A stretch of DNA of 64,000 bases, taken from JACRPH01 sp041665465. GTDB taxonomy: Archaea; Nanobdellota; Nanobdellia; Woesearchaeales; GW2011-AR9. Both the position numbers and the translations under genes were made by a program. Shown here piece by piece: positions 9,602 to 17,553 of the stretch. A model generated the notes under the pieces. The model worked only from the letters and a program-made list of their open reading frames with translations, did no database searches and had not been told where the DNA came from. The stretch's first letter is position 1; each line of letters starts with the position of its first letter. The stretch covers positions 806,001 to 870,000 of the forward strand of contig JBAYIU010000001.1 of the NCBI GenBank assembly GCA_041665465.1, given 5' to 3'.

Positions 9602-9615
9602 AGTATTTAAATACT
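9602..9615. promoter_or_regulatory. Palindromic TATA-like promoter element of tbp
   Basis: A perfect 14-base palindrome (AGTATTTAAATACT) lies about 60 bases before the TBP start codon, next to a second TATA-like run (tatttataaag, 9590-9600). It is the strongest TATA-box candidate for the TBP gene. Because the product itself binds TATA boxes, autoregulation is possible, but this is inference. A purine-rich stretch GAGTGGGGGTC (9658-9668), which contains a GGGGGT ribosome-binding-like core, precedes the ATG at 9673. Confidence 0.45.
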
Positions 9616-9672
9616 CCATATTAGATTTATAAAGAAAAATAAGTCTTATTATTTAATGAGTGGGGGTCAAAT

Positions 9673-10230
9673 ATGGCTAAAAAACAAGCAAAAAAAGAGA
9701 TTAGAATTGTTAATATTGTTGTTTCTACGGGATTGGAGAAAGACATCCCTTTAGAGAAGATGGCAGCTACTCTGCCGAATACCGAATATAATCCGGAACA
9801 ATTTCCGGGATTAGTGTTAAGAATCAAAGAACCAAAGACTTCTGCTTTAATCTTCTCTAGTGGGAAAGTGGTGTGTACTGGAGCTAGAACCATGGAAGAT
9901 GTAGATCGAAGCATCCAAAGTATCATAAAAAGTTTAAAGAAATTAGATATTCATGTTACTATCAAACCCGTTATCACGGTTCAAAATATCGTCGCTTCGG
10001 GAAGTATCGGAATGGACCTAAACCTAAACGTGTTAGGAGTAAAGTTACCCAATACCGAGTACGAACCGGAACAATTTCCGGGTTTAGTTCACAAACTTAA
10101 AGGCACTAACGCTACTTTCTTGCTGTTCAGTAATGGAAAGATTGTATGTACTGGAACTAAAACTGAGCAAGCGGTACATGAAGCAACCGATAAGTTAATT
10201 GAAAATCTTCAAAAACTGTTAGCAAAGTAG
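9673..10230 (+). CDS. tbp: TATA-box binding protein (TBP)
   Basis: The 185-residue protein has the two-fold pseudo-repeat of TBP. Each half contains LPNTEYxPEQFPGL, a central Thr/Ala-rich strand with FSSGKVVCTGA or FSNGKIVCTGT, and a helix ending the repeat. It recruits TFB and RNA polymerase to promoters. The N-terminus is basic (MAKKQAKKE). The gene has its own promoter and is followed within about 60 bases by the MCM gene, which has a separate TATA element. The length matches archaeal TBPs with no extension. Confidence 0.97.
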   Translation: MAKKQAKKEIRIVNIVVSTGLEKDIPLEKMAATLPNTEYNPEQFPGLVLRIKEPKTSALIFSSGKVVCTGARTMEDVDRSIQSIIKSLKKLDIHVTIKPVITVQNIVASGSIGMDLNLNVLGVKLPNTEYEPEQFPGLVHKLKGTNATFLLFSNGKIVCTGTKTEQAVHEATDKLIENLQKLLAK

Positions 10231-10293
10231 AATATTTTCATTTATACTTTTTTTGATATAAATCTTTATATAACCCAAAGACAAAATTGACAT

Positions 10294-12315
10294 ATGGATG
10301 TCGATGAACAAATAAAAGTGTTTCGGGAATTCATCGAACATAATTATCATCCCCAACTTTTAGAAGCGGTGCGTAAAGGTCAAAATTTCTTAGTATTAGA
10401 TTTTTCTGAGCTTATTAAATTTAACACGGAACTTACTGAAGAATTGTCTGATTCTCCTGAAGAACTGCTTAAGGCAGCAGAATTGGCAGTTAAAGAGTTT
10501 GATCTACCTAAAAAAGTGACCAAATTTGCGGTTCGTCTATCTAATCTTCCCGAATCATTAAAAATTAAAATTAGTGAATTACGTAGTAAACATCTAAATA
10601 AACTTATTTGGGCCGAGGGAGTAATCCGTCAAAAGTCGGACGTTCGTCCGCACGTGGCTGCTTCTAAATTTGAGTGTCCTTCTTGTGGAAATATCATAAA
10701 TATGATCCAACTGGACAACAAGTATAAAGAACCAACTAAATGTAGTTGTGGACGTAAAGGAAAATTCAAAGAAATCTCTCGAGAATTGGTAGATGGTCAA
10801 GGAATAGTGTTAGAAGAAGCTGCCGATGATTTAGATGGAACTCAACCTAAAAGAATTAATGTATTCTTAAAAGAAGATTTAGTTTCGCCTATTTCTGAAA
10901 GAAAATCGGGCCCGGGATCAAGGGTTAAAGTTTGTGGTTGGGCCACTGAAGTTCCAGTTATTCTAAAAACGGGGGGACAATCTACCAAATATGATTTAAT
11001 CATTGAAGCAAATTACGTCGAACCAATGCAAGATGATTATATAGATATGCAGATTACTGAACAAGAAGAAGAAGAGATCAAAAAAATAGCTCGTTCTCCA
11101 AACGTTCTTTCTTCCTTAGCGGGGAGTATTGCTTCCTCTATTTATGGTCATGATCGAATTAAAGAAGCGTTAGTGTTACAACTGGCAGGCGGATGTCGTA
11201 AAGTCCGTCCAGATGGCGTTGCCACTAGGGGAGATATTCACATGCTTCTTATTGGAGATCCGGGTTCAGGTAAATCACAATTACTTAAAAGAATTACTTC
11301 AGTGGCTCCAAAAGCGAGATTTACTAGCGGTAAGGGGGCTACAGCTGCAGGTTTAACTGCATCGGTGGTAAAGGATGAATTTTTAGGAGGATGGAGCCTA
11401 GAGGCAGGAACCTTGGTTTTAGCTAATAGGGGTTTTGCAGTGATTGATGAAATGGATAAGATGGGAAAAGAAGATCGTTCAGCTCTTCATGAAGCGCTTG
11501 AACAGCAAACAGTGTCCATTTCTAAGGCAAACATTCAAGCTACTTTGAGATGTGAAACTACTGTACTTGCTGCAGCTAATCCTAAATTTGGAAGATTTGA
11601 TCCTTATGATTTGATTGCTAAACAGATTGATCTTCCTCCCACCTTAATAAATCGTTTTGATTTAATTTTCCCCATTAAGGATTTACCTAATCGAGAAAAA
11701 GATGAAAAAACTGCGTCGTTCATACTTAGTCTGCACAGCGATCCAAGTAGCCATCTTTCAGATATACCTACAACCTTATTAAAAAAATATTTTGCTTATA
11801 TTCGCCAAAGAATTACTCCTAAAATCACCGAACAAGCGATGGAAGAATTAAAAGAGTATTATATTAAAATGAGAAATCCAGGAACTGGAGAAGAACAAGG
11901 AGTAAAAACGGTTCCCATAACGGCTCGACAATTAGAAGCGTTAATAAGATTATCTGAAGCATCAGCTAAGATTAGACTAGCTAAAACAGTAAACAAGAAA
12001 GATGCTCAAAAGGCAATAGAGTTGTTAGATTACTGTTTAAATGAAATAGCCAGAGATAAAGAAACCGGAACCATCGATATTGATCGTATTGGAAGTAGGA
12101 TAACTGCCACACAAAGAAGCACAATTAGTGTTATTAAAGAGATTATTGGCGCTTTAGAGGAACAACTTGGAACTAAAATTATCCCGGTAGATAATATTGT
12201 AGAAGCAGCACAAGAAAAAAATCTTAATCGGGAACAGGTTGAAGATCTTTTAGAAAAATTGCGTCGTTCAGGAGATATCTTCGAACCGAAACGAAACTTT
12301 ATTCAAAAATTATAA
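10294..12315 (+). CDS. mcm: Replicative helicase MCM
   Basis: The 673-residue protein shows the full archaeal MCM layout. The N-terminal OB region contains a zinc-binding module (CPSC near 128-131 and CSCG near 150). The AAA+ core carries Walker A GDPGSGKS near residue 321, Walker B VIDEMDKM, sensor region AAANPKFGRFD and the arginine-finger motif NRFDL near 452. The C-terminal winged helix ends in LEKLRRSGDIFEP. It forms the hexameric replication-fork helicase. A TATA box (tttatata, 10265-10272) lies about 25 bases before the ATG, so the transcript is probably leaderless. No intein interrupts the ATPase motifs. Confidence 0.97.
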   Translation: MDVDEQIKVFREFIEHNYHPQLLEAVRKGQNFLVLDFSELIKFNTELTEELSDSPEELLKAAELAVKEFDLPKKVTKFAVRLSNLPESLKIKISELRSKHLNKLIWAEGVIRQKSDVRPHVAASKFECPSCGNIINMIQLDNKYKEPTKCSCGRKGKFKEISRELVDGQGIVLEEAADDLDGTQPKRINVFLKEDLVSPISERKSGPGSRVKVCGWATEVPVILKTGGQSTKYDLIIEANYVEPMQDDYIDMQITEQEEEEIKKIARSPNVLSSLAGSIASSIYGHDRIKEALVLQLAGGCRKVRPDGVATRGDIHMLLIGDPGSGKSQLLKRITSVAPKARFTSGKGATAAGLTASVVKDEFLGGWSLEAGTLVLANRGFAVIDEMDKMGKEDRSALHEALEQQTVSISKANIQATLRCETTVLAAANPKFGRFDPYDLIAKQIDLPPTLINRFDLIFPIKDLPNREKDEKTASFILSLHSDPSSHLSDIPTTLLKKYFAYIRQRITPKITEQAMEELKEYYIKMRNPGTGEEQGVKTVPITARQLEALIRLSEASAKIRLAKTVNKKDAQKAIELLDYCLNEIARDKETGTIDIDRIGSRITATQRSTISVIKEIIGALEEQLGTKIIPVDNIVEAAQEKNLNREQVEDLLEKLRRSGDIFEPKRNFIQKL

Positions 12316-12339
12316 ACTTAACAATTTTCAAATATTACC

Positions 12340-13077
12340 ATGGAATCCAAGAATATAATGGTTCGTCAAATTGCATATAAAATGACTATTGGAGAAATAA
12401 ATAGATCAAAATACATACAAGAAAATGAACAAGGATTGAGTTATTTACAAACAGAAGATCAACGCTCTATTTTTCGCCTAAATATGGTAGGAATAATAAT
12501 AAACATTCAAAAGCAAGGGAATATCACTAATTTATGGTTAGAAGATGGTACAGAAAAGATAATAGTAAGGATTTTTGAAGAAAATGATAAAGTTTCTTCC
12601 CTGTTTCCAGGAGAGGTGGTTTTGATTATTGGAAAGGTTAGATCTTATAATCAAGAGAGATATATCTCGCCAGAAATAATCAAAAAAGTATCTTCTGATT
12701 GGTTAAAATTACGAAGATTGGAATATCCAGAAAAGTATTGTGTTACTTCTACTTCCCCTGTTTTGGATGAAGAAGTTTCTATTTCACCGATTAAGATAGA
12801 AATCAAGACTCTTACAATGGAAAATAAAGGAGATGGATTATCCATTGAAGAGGAGGAAGTTATTGAAGAGGAAGAAATTAAAAGTGAGAAGGAGGAATCA
12901 ATCTTGCCTACTCAAAAATTATTACTATTAATTAAAGAGAAGGATAAAGGGGAAGGAGTTAAAATAGAAGAAATTATTTCTTGTTCTTTCTTAAATGATA
13001 CAGAAACCCTTATAGCAAAGATGTTAGAAAGAGGAGATATATTTCAAAATCTTCCGGGTAGAGTAAGGGTCTTATAA
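12340..13077 (+). CDS. OB-fold single-stranded DNA-binding protein, RPA-like
   Basis: The 245-residue protein has an N-terminal OB-fold in which NMVGIIINIQKQGN, LWLEDGTEKIIVRIFEEND and LFPGEVVLIIGKVRSYNQER follow the pattern of RPA2/RPA32-like single-stranded DNA-binding proteins. A low-complexity glutamate-rich linker (about residues 165-190) leads to a small C-terminal helical domain ending AKMLERGDIFQNLPGRVRVL, which resembles a winged helix. It starts 25 bases after the MCM gene on the same strand, so it is probably co-transcribed. Its last domain resembles the MCM C-terminus (GDIF motif). A role in coating DNA at the fork is inferred from family and context. Confidence 0.75.
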   Translation: MESKNIMVRQIAYKMTIGEINRSKYIQENEQGLSYLQTEDQRSIFRLNMVGIIINIQKQGNITNLWLEDGTEKIIVRIFEENDKVSSLFPGEVVLIIGKVRSYNQERYISPEIIKKVSSDWLKLRRLEYPEKYCVTSTSPVLDEEVSISPIKIEIKTLTMENKGDGLSIEEEEVIEEEEIKSEKEESILPTQKLLLLIKEKDKGEGVKIEEIISCSFLNDTETLIAKMLERGDIFQNLPGRVRVL

Positions 13078-13099
13078 ATTAAGTAAAAAATAAATTAAT

Positions 13100-13939
13100 T
13101 CAAAATAAATAAGGTGTAATGTAAACTTCAACCAGTCCTGCTGCAATTAAAATTGCTAAACTCAATAAAATAAGATCAAGTGCATCTACCAAAACCTTAT
13201 CTTCCTTAAGATTGTGTTTAATAAGAGCAATAGAAATTATTCCTCCTGCTAATCCAGCCACGAAATAAGCTGCCATTTCTAAAAGCCCATGGGTCATATA
13301 ACGAAAGAAACTAAATGATGCTGCACTAAAATATGCTGCAACTCCGGGTAAACCCACCAAAGAAGCAGCTTTAGATAATTCTATTTTGAACAGATTTCCC
13401 ATTGCCGTAGCTACCACTGATGCATTCCAAGTTAAGATAAACATTGCTCCCGTCCCATACAAAAAAGAAAAAATGATACAAAAGAACATTACTTTAAGAT
13501 TGTTAGCAAAAATACGTGTAAAAAGATCAAAATGAGTTATTTTTCCTTGAACGTTCATATTAACATTAGATATAGCTTGTTGTTGTAAGCCAAAAGAAAC
13601 GTCAACCATTTCTTTAGGTAAAAAGACATAAGCCACTGCTAATGCAACCACTATTCCTAAAAATAAACACATCAAGAAAACTAACACTTTTGTATGTTCT
13701 TTGAGTAAAGCTATTTCCCCATCCATTTGAAGATCTAACTCTTCTTCGTTTTTAATAGCGGTAAATAATAAAGGCATGGTTGCTATTACTATAAGAAACA
13801 CTGCTAATAATCCCGCATTCTCTTTAAAAACAAGATATGATAATATTAATCCTGCCATAGAATAAATAAAACCAGCAATAAACATTTCCCACGGCTTCTT
13901 TTTAACAGCAAACGGGTTAAATAAAGATTCTAAAACCAT
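13100..13939 (-). CDS. SpoIIM-like (DUF95) multi-spanning membrane protein
   Basis: The 279-residue protein has about six hydrophobic segments and the SpoIIM/DUF95 pattern: an N-terminal helix after a KKPWEMF segment, a periplasm-facing region, then NNLKVMFFCIIFSFLYGTGA, LTWNASVVATAMG and THGLLEMAAYFVAG. The N-L and HGxxE motifs are characteristic of the family. The molecular role in archaea is unknown; in Bacillus the relative SpoIIM acts in septal wall remodelling. A paralogue lies at 41005-41886. It is convergent with the RPA-like gene and divergent from the origin region, and one ORB-like element lies just upstream of its start. Confidence 0.75.
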   Translation of the reverse strand: MVLESLFNPFAVKKKPWEMFIAGFIYSMAGLILSYLVFKENAGLLAVFLIVIATMPLLFTAIKNEEELDLQMDGEIALLKEHTKVLVFLMCLFLGIVVALAVAYVFLPKEMVDVSFGLQQQAISNVNMNVQGKITHFDLFTRIFANNLKVMFFCIIFSFLYGTGAMFILTWNASVVATAMGNLFKIELSKAASLVGLPGVAAYFSAASFSFFRYMTHGLLEMAAYFVAGLAGGIISIALIKHNLKEDKVLVDALDLILLSLAILIAAGLVEVYITPYLF

Positions 13940-14000
13940 GAATGGAAGATTAATTAAATCCTATTTAAACATTTCTTTATACCTTCTTAATTTTACCTCT

Positions 14001-14023
14001 CCCCCCTCCACTTCCGATGGAAG
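14001..14023 (-). promoter_or_regulatory. ORB-like Orc1/Cdc6-binding element, left
   Basis: On the minus strand this reads CTTCCATCGGAAG, a dyad, followed directly by TGGAGGGGGG, a G-string. The layout matches archaeal origin recognition boxes, which pair a TTCCA/GGAA dyad with a downstream G-run. The G-run faces away from the AT-rich segment. Confidence 0.55.
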
Positions 14024-14181
14024 ATGTTATTTTCATTTTTTCTTTTATCTTTTTGAACAAAATAAGAAGAAATGTTTCTTTTTATCTTTTCACTTGACTG
14101 AAAAAAGGAATATAATAATCTTAATTAATCTAATTTCGAATGGAAGAAAAACATTTACTCTTTAAGTAAGAATAAGATATA

Positions 14182-14216
14182 ATAATAATATAATTAATAA
14201 TGAATTATATTATTAT
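14182..14216. repeat. AT-only inverted repeat in the candidate duplex-unwinding element
   Basis: Two 14-base arms (14182-14195 and 14203-14216) are perfect reverse complements with a 7-base spacer (AATAATG). The surrounding segment, 14166 to about 14300, is composed almost only of A and T with repeated ATA/AAT units. It is the most easily melted stretch seen in the window and lies between the ORB-like elements. Confidence 0.6.
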
Positions 14217-14305
14217 ATTATTATATTATTTCATTATAGAAAATAAATATATAATAATAATAATAAATAATTGAATATAATTAAATATAATCTCAAAAAC
14301 GAAGA

Positions 14306-14334
14306 TAAATGGTTAGAAAACAATTAACCATTTA
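14306..14334. repeat. 10-bp inverted repeat in origin region
   Basis: The arms TAAATGGTTA (14306-14315) and TAACCATTTA (14325-14334) are perfect reverse complements with a 9-base spacer. Two further short dyads follow: TCCTTT/AAAGGA (14340-14356) and TAACCTT/AAGGTTA (14370-14403). They may be protein-binding sites at the origin or regulatory sites for orc1/cdc6. Confidence 0.4.
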
Positions 14335-14554
14335 ATAACTCCTTTAAATCAAAGGATCATAATTGCATTTAACCTTTATTTGATTCACTACTATTTAAGG
14401 TTAGAATAAGTATTTATAGGAGTTCCACTAGCAAAAAGGGTAGTTGAAAGATATAGTTAAGAATTCATAGTTTGAAGTTTGGCAGTGTTTATATAGAAGG
14501 GCAAAAGAATAATATAATCTAATAAAAAGATAAGATAAAAAAAATAAAATAGGG

Positions 14555-14575
14555 TTTCCATGAGAAACCAAGGGG
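14555..14575 (+). promoter_or_regulatory. ORB-like Orc1/Cdc6-binding element, right, overlapping the cdc6 start
   Basis: The sequence TTTCCATGAGAAACC followed by AAGGGG matches the ORB form (TTCCA, GAAAC, AAGGGG) at about 16 of 21 positions. It runs opposite to the left element, with its G-run also facing away from the AT-rich zone. It overlaps the first possible ATG of cdc6, so Orc1/Cdc6 binding here could also repress its own gene. Confidence 0.55.
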
Positions 14576-15783
14576 TGGGGGACGTGGGAATTGACAATTT
14601 TTTTGAGAACTTTTTGAGGAAGGACTCCTTATTTAAAGATAAAAATGTTTTACTCTCTTCTTATACTCCTCCTGAAGTATTATTTAGGGAAGAACAGCTT
14701 CAAGAAGTGGCTAATATCCTTGCTCCCGCACTGAGAGTGGAAAAACCTTCTAATTTGTTTGTTTATGGGAAAACGGGGACAGGCAAAACTTTGTCAGTAC
14801 GTCATGTTCTTAATTCTATGAACCAAATAGCTTTAACGAATAACATTTTACTTAAAACCATTTATATTAATTGTAAATTAAAGAAAATAGCCGATACGGA
14901 ATATCGTCTCATCGCCCAAATTATAAAAGAATTTGGTCAAGATATTCCTGCTACGGGTCTCCCTACTGATGAAGTATATAATATATTTTATAAACTTTTA
15001 GATGAAAAAAAACAAGTCATCCTATTAGCATTAGATGAGATAGATCAATTAACCAAAAAGATAGGTGACGATATTTTATACAACCTAACCAGAATAAATT
15101 CGGAATTAAAAAATTCTCAAATTTGCCTTATTGGAATCTCAAACAACCTTATTTTTGTCGAAAATCTTGATCCCAGAGTTAAGAGTAGCCTTTCAGAAGA
15201 AGAATTAATCTTTCCTCCCTATAATGCATTACAAATTCAAGATATCTTAAAAAATAGAGCCCAGAAAGCATTTAAGGAAGGAGTTATACTTCCGGGGGTA
15301 ATTGAAAAATGTTCTGCCTATGCTGCTCGAGATCACGGAGACGCTCGCCGAGCTATCGATTTATTAAGAATAGCGGGAGAACTTGCTGAAAGAAAAGGAG
15401 TAAATACCATTGATATAACTCATTTGGATGAGGCAGAAAAAAAGGTAGAAACTGACACCATAATTAATGCTATCACTAGTCAACCAAAACAATTTCAATC
15501 TGTTCTTTATTCTTTGTTATTACTTTCTCCACAAAAAAAGATTTTTTTTACTGGAGAAATTTATGATGTTTATACCGAATTGTGTAAGAAAACTAAACTA
15601 AACGTGTTGACACAAAGAAGAGTTTCCGATATACTGGCCGAGTTAGATATGTTAGGAGTGATTAATGCAAAAATAATTTCTAAAGGAAGATACGGACGGA
15701 CTAGAGAGATTTCTTTGTCCCTTGAAGAGAACTTAATCATTCGTATCAAGGAAATGTTAGAAAAATCTTTACAATTCAATTGA
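14560..15783 (+). CDS. cdc6: Orc1/Cdc6 replication initiator
   Basis: The 407-residue protein is an AAA+ initiator that binds origins and loads MCM. After the typical N-terminal helix (IDNFFENFLRKDSLF) come Walker A GKTGTGKT (70-77), Walker B LALDEID near 160, a sensor-1 region (ICLIGISNN) and sensor-2 HGDARRAIDLL, then a C-terminal winged helix (LTQRRVSDILAELDMLGVI). It sits immediately right of the candidate origin. The start is uncertain: ATG at 14560 is the longest option, but GTG at 14584 has GGGGTG (14572-14577) 6 bases upstream, the spacing used by other genes here, and would free the ORB-like element from the coding region. DP1 and DP2 follow on the same strand. Confidence 0.95.
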   Translation: MRNQGVGDVGIDNFFENFLRKDSLFKDKNVLLSSYTPPEVLFREEQLQEVANILAPALRVEKPSNLFVYGKTGTGKTLSVRHVLNSMNQIALTNNILLKTIYINCKLKKIADTEYRLIAQIIKEFGQDIPATGLPTDEVYNIFYKLLDEKKQVILLALDEIDQLTKKIGDDILYNLTRINSELKNSQICLIGISNNLIFVENLDPRVKSSLSEEELIFPPYNALQIQDILKNRAQKAFKEGVILPGVIEKCSAYAARDHGDARRAIDLLRIAGELAERKGVNTIDITHLDEAEKKVETDTIINAITSQPKQFQSVLYSLLLLSPQKKIFFTGEIYDVYTELCKKTKLNVLTQRRVSDILAELDMLGVINAKIISKGRYGRTREISLSLEENLIIRIKEMLEKSLQFN

Positions 15784-15821
15784 ACCGGTATTAAAGAAAA
15801 CGGATTATAATATTGAAAAAT

Positions 15822-17552
15822 ATGGAAAAATCAAAATTAATTGAAGAAATGTTCGAAAAAGGAATATTGGTCAGTAAAGAGATGTTGGGCCAAGAAGTAG
15901 ACCAAAGAACGATCGGACAGATACAAGCAGAAGGAGATCTTCTAGTATTGAACCAAGACTATTCTGAAATTTTAAACAAACAAACTTCTTTAGTAGATTG
16001 GTACGAAATAGATAAGATGAAAGTAGCAGCAGAAAAGGATCGAGATGACGATCTATATCAAAACCAACTGCAAAATTTTAGAAAAGTAAATATTACTTTG
16101 AATACCTCCACGACTACCCAAACTATTTCTCAAACGCAAGAACATTCCAGTTTAGAAGTAGAGCTTAATTCAGAAAGCACATCTACTTTATTTAGTGTTC
16201 AATCTCTACCTTCTTCTAACGAAGAGCAAACCTCTGCCATGGAAATTTCTTCTAACTTGAACTCCACTTATTATAATAATCTTAACCTAACTTTTCCAGT
16301 TACAATAGTCGTTTCTTATGAGAACAAGCCCCACAAATATGAAATTAAAGATTTTACTAATATTTTTCTAACTCGTTACCGCTTTTTAGAAAAGATATTA
16401 CGCGGAAGGCACGAATTAATTGAAACATTAACTTCTATTAGTCGAGTTTTGATCAAAAAGGAGAAAGAAACAGTGTCTATTATTGGAATTGTGGAAAGTA
16501 TAAGTGAAACTAAAAACGGAAATCTTATGTTATCAATAGAGGACCCAACAGGTAAGATTAATGTGTTGGTATCTAAAAATAATCCTGATCTCTTAAGTGA
16601 GGCTAAAGAATTAGTAGAAGATGAGATTATCGGAGTTTCAGGAATGTGTGGAGATAAAATTGTATTCATAGATAAAATAATTTGGCCAGATATTCCTGCT
16701 GCCAATGAAATCAAGAAAGGTCCAGACGAAATTTACACTATCTTCCTTTCGGACATTCATGTTGGTTCTAAGATGTTTTTGCGAGAAGAGTTTGGCCGTT
16801 TTTTGCATTGGATACGAGGAGAGTCCGGAAACGAAGCACAAAAAGAGGCAGCCGCAAAAGTCAAATATATCTTTATTGCCGGGGATTTGGTTGATGGGGT
16901 GGGGATTTATCCTTCTCAAGAAGAAGAATTAGAAATTAAGGGAATTCATGAACAGTACGTTGAATTTTGTCGTTTAATCTCACAGATTCCCACTGATAAG
17001 AAAATTATAATCTCTCCTGGAAATCACGATGTGGTTCATTTAGCAGAACCGCAACCTGCATTTTATAAAGAATATTCTCCCCAACTATTTGATTTGCCAA
17101 ATGTTACTCTCGTGACTAATCCCTCAATCATCAACATCGCAAAAACCGATACTTTTGAAGGGTTTGACGTTTTAATGTATCATGGGTATAGTTTTGATTA
17201 TTATATTAACAATGTTGAAGCTATTCGTAACAATGGAGGATATCATCGTGCAGATTTAGTGATGAAATTTCTTTTAAAGAGAAGACACTTAGCACCTTCA
17301 TTTGCTTCTACTCCTTACTTTCCTGCCCATGCTGAAGATCCCTTATTAATTAAGAAAATACCCGATTTTTTTGTTTCGGGACATATTCATTATTCCAAAG
17401 TTGCTAATTATAAGGGAATCACTATGATAAGTGGAAGTTGTTGGCAGGGCAAAACCTCTTTCCAGGAGAAAATGGGACACGAACCGGAACCGGCCAGAGT
17501 TCCCCTAGTCAATCTAAAAACCAGAGAGGTAAAAGTTTTAAAATTTATTTAA
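15822..17552 (+). CDS. polB: DNA polymerase D small subunit DP1 (exonuclease)
   Basis: The 576-residue protein is the small subunit of family-D polymerase, the proofreading 3'-5' exonuclease. The C-terminal calcineurin/Mre11-like phosphoesterase motifs are intact: SDIHVGS near 310, GDLVDG near 354, PGNHD near 400 and SGHIHYSK near 519. An OB-fold (ESISETKNGNLMLSIEDPTGKINVLVSK) precedes them. The N-terminal 130 residues are less conserved and contain a Ser/Thr/Gln-rich stretch. ATG at 15822 is preferred to the in-frame TTG at 15813. DP2 begins 2 bases after its stop, so the two subunits are translationally coupled. Confidence 0.95.
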   Translation: MEKSKLIEEMFEKGILVSKEMLGQEVDQRTIGQIQAEGDLLVLNQDYSEILNKQTSLVDWYEIDKMKVAAEKDRDDDLYQNQLQNFRKVNITLNTSTTTQTISQTQEHSSLEVELNSESTSTLFSVQSLPSSNEEQTSAMEISSNLNSTYYNNLNLTFPVTIVVSYENKPHKYEIKDFTNIFLTRYRFLEKILRGRHELIETLTSISRVLIKKEKETVSIIGIVESISETKNGNLMLSIEDPTGKINVLVSKNNPDLLSEAKELVEDEIIGVSGMCGDKIVFIDKIIWPDIPAANEIKKGPDEIYTIFLSDIHVGSKMFLREEFGRFLHWIRGESGNEAQKEAAAKVKYIFIAGDLVDGVGIYPSQEEELEIKGIHEQYVEFCRLISQIPTDKKIIISPGNHDVVHLAEPQPAFYKEYSPQLFDLPNVTLVTNPSIINIAKTDTFEGFDVLMYHGYSFDYYINNVEAIRNNGGYHRADLVMKFLLKRRHLAPSFASTPYFPAHAEDPLLIKKIPDFFVSGHIHYSKVANYKGITMISGSCWQGKTSFQEKMGHEPEPARVPLVNLKTREVKVLKFI

Positions 17553-17553
17553 T

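Larger units (their letters stand above)
13940..14559. other. Gene-free region with probable chromosomal replication origin (oriC)
   Basis: This roughly 620-base non-coding stretch lies directly before orc1/cdc6 and shows the parts of an archaeal origin. Two ORB-like elements, each agreeing with the dyad-plus-G-string form (TTCCA...GGAA...GGGG) at about 16 of 21 positions by eye, lie at 14001-14023 (minus) and 14555-14575 (plus) in opposite orientation. Between them is a very AT-rich segment (14166-14300) suited to unwinding, and several short inverted repeats follow. A weaker ORB-like match (GTTCCACTAGCAAAAAGGGT) lies at 14422-14441. The two short open frames overlapping the left edge look non-coding. 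Confidence 0.68.

Noticed and set aside
13938..14165. Open frame of 75 codons at the left of the origin region
   Set aside because: It overlaps the start of the divergent SpoIIM-like gene and the left ORB-like box, has low-complexity composition and no ribosome-binding or family signal.
14166..14300. Short AT repeats as a possible CRISPR or tandem array
   Set aside because: There are no unique spacers or repeat units of constant length; this is simple AT-rich sequence consistent with an unwinding element.
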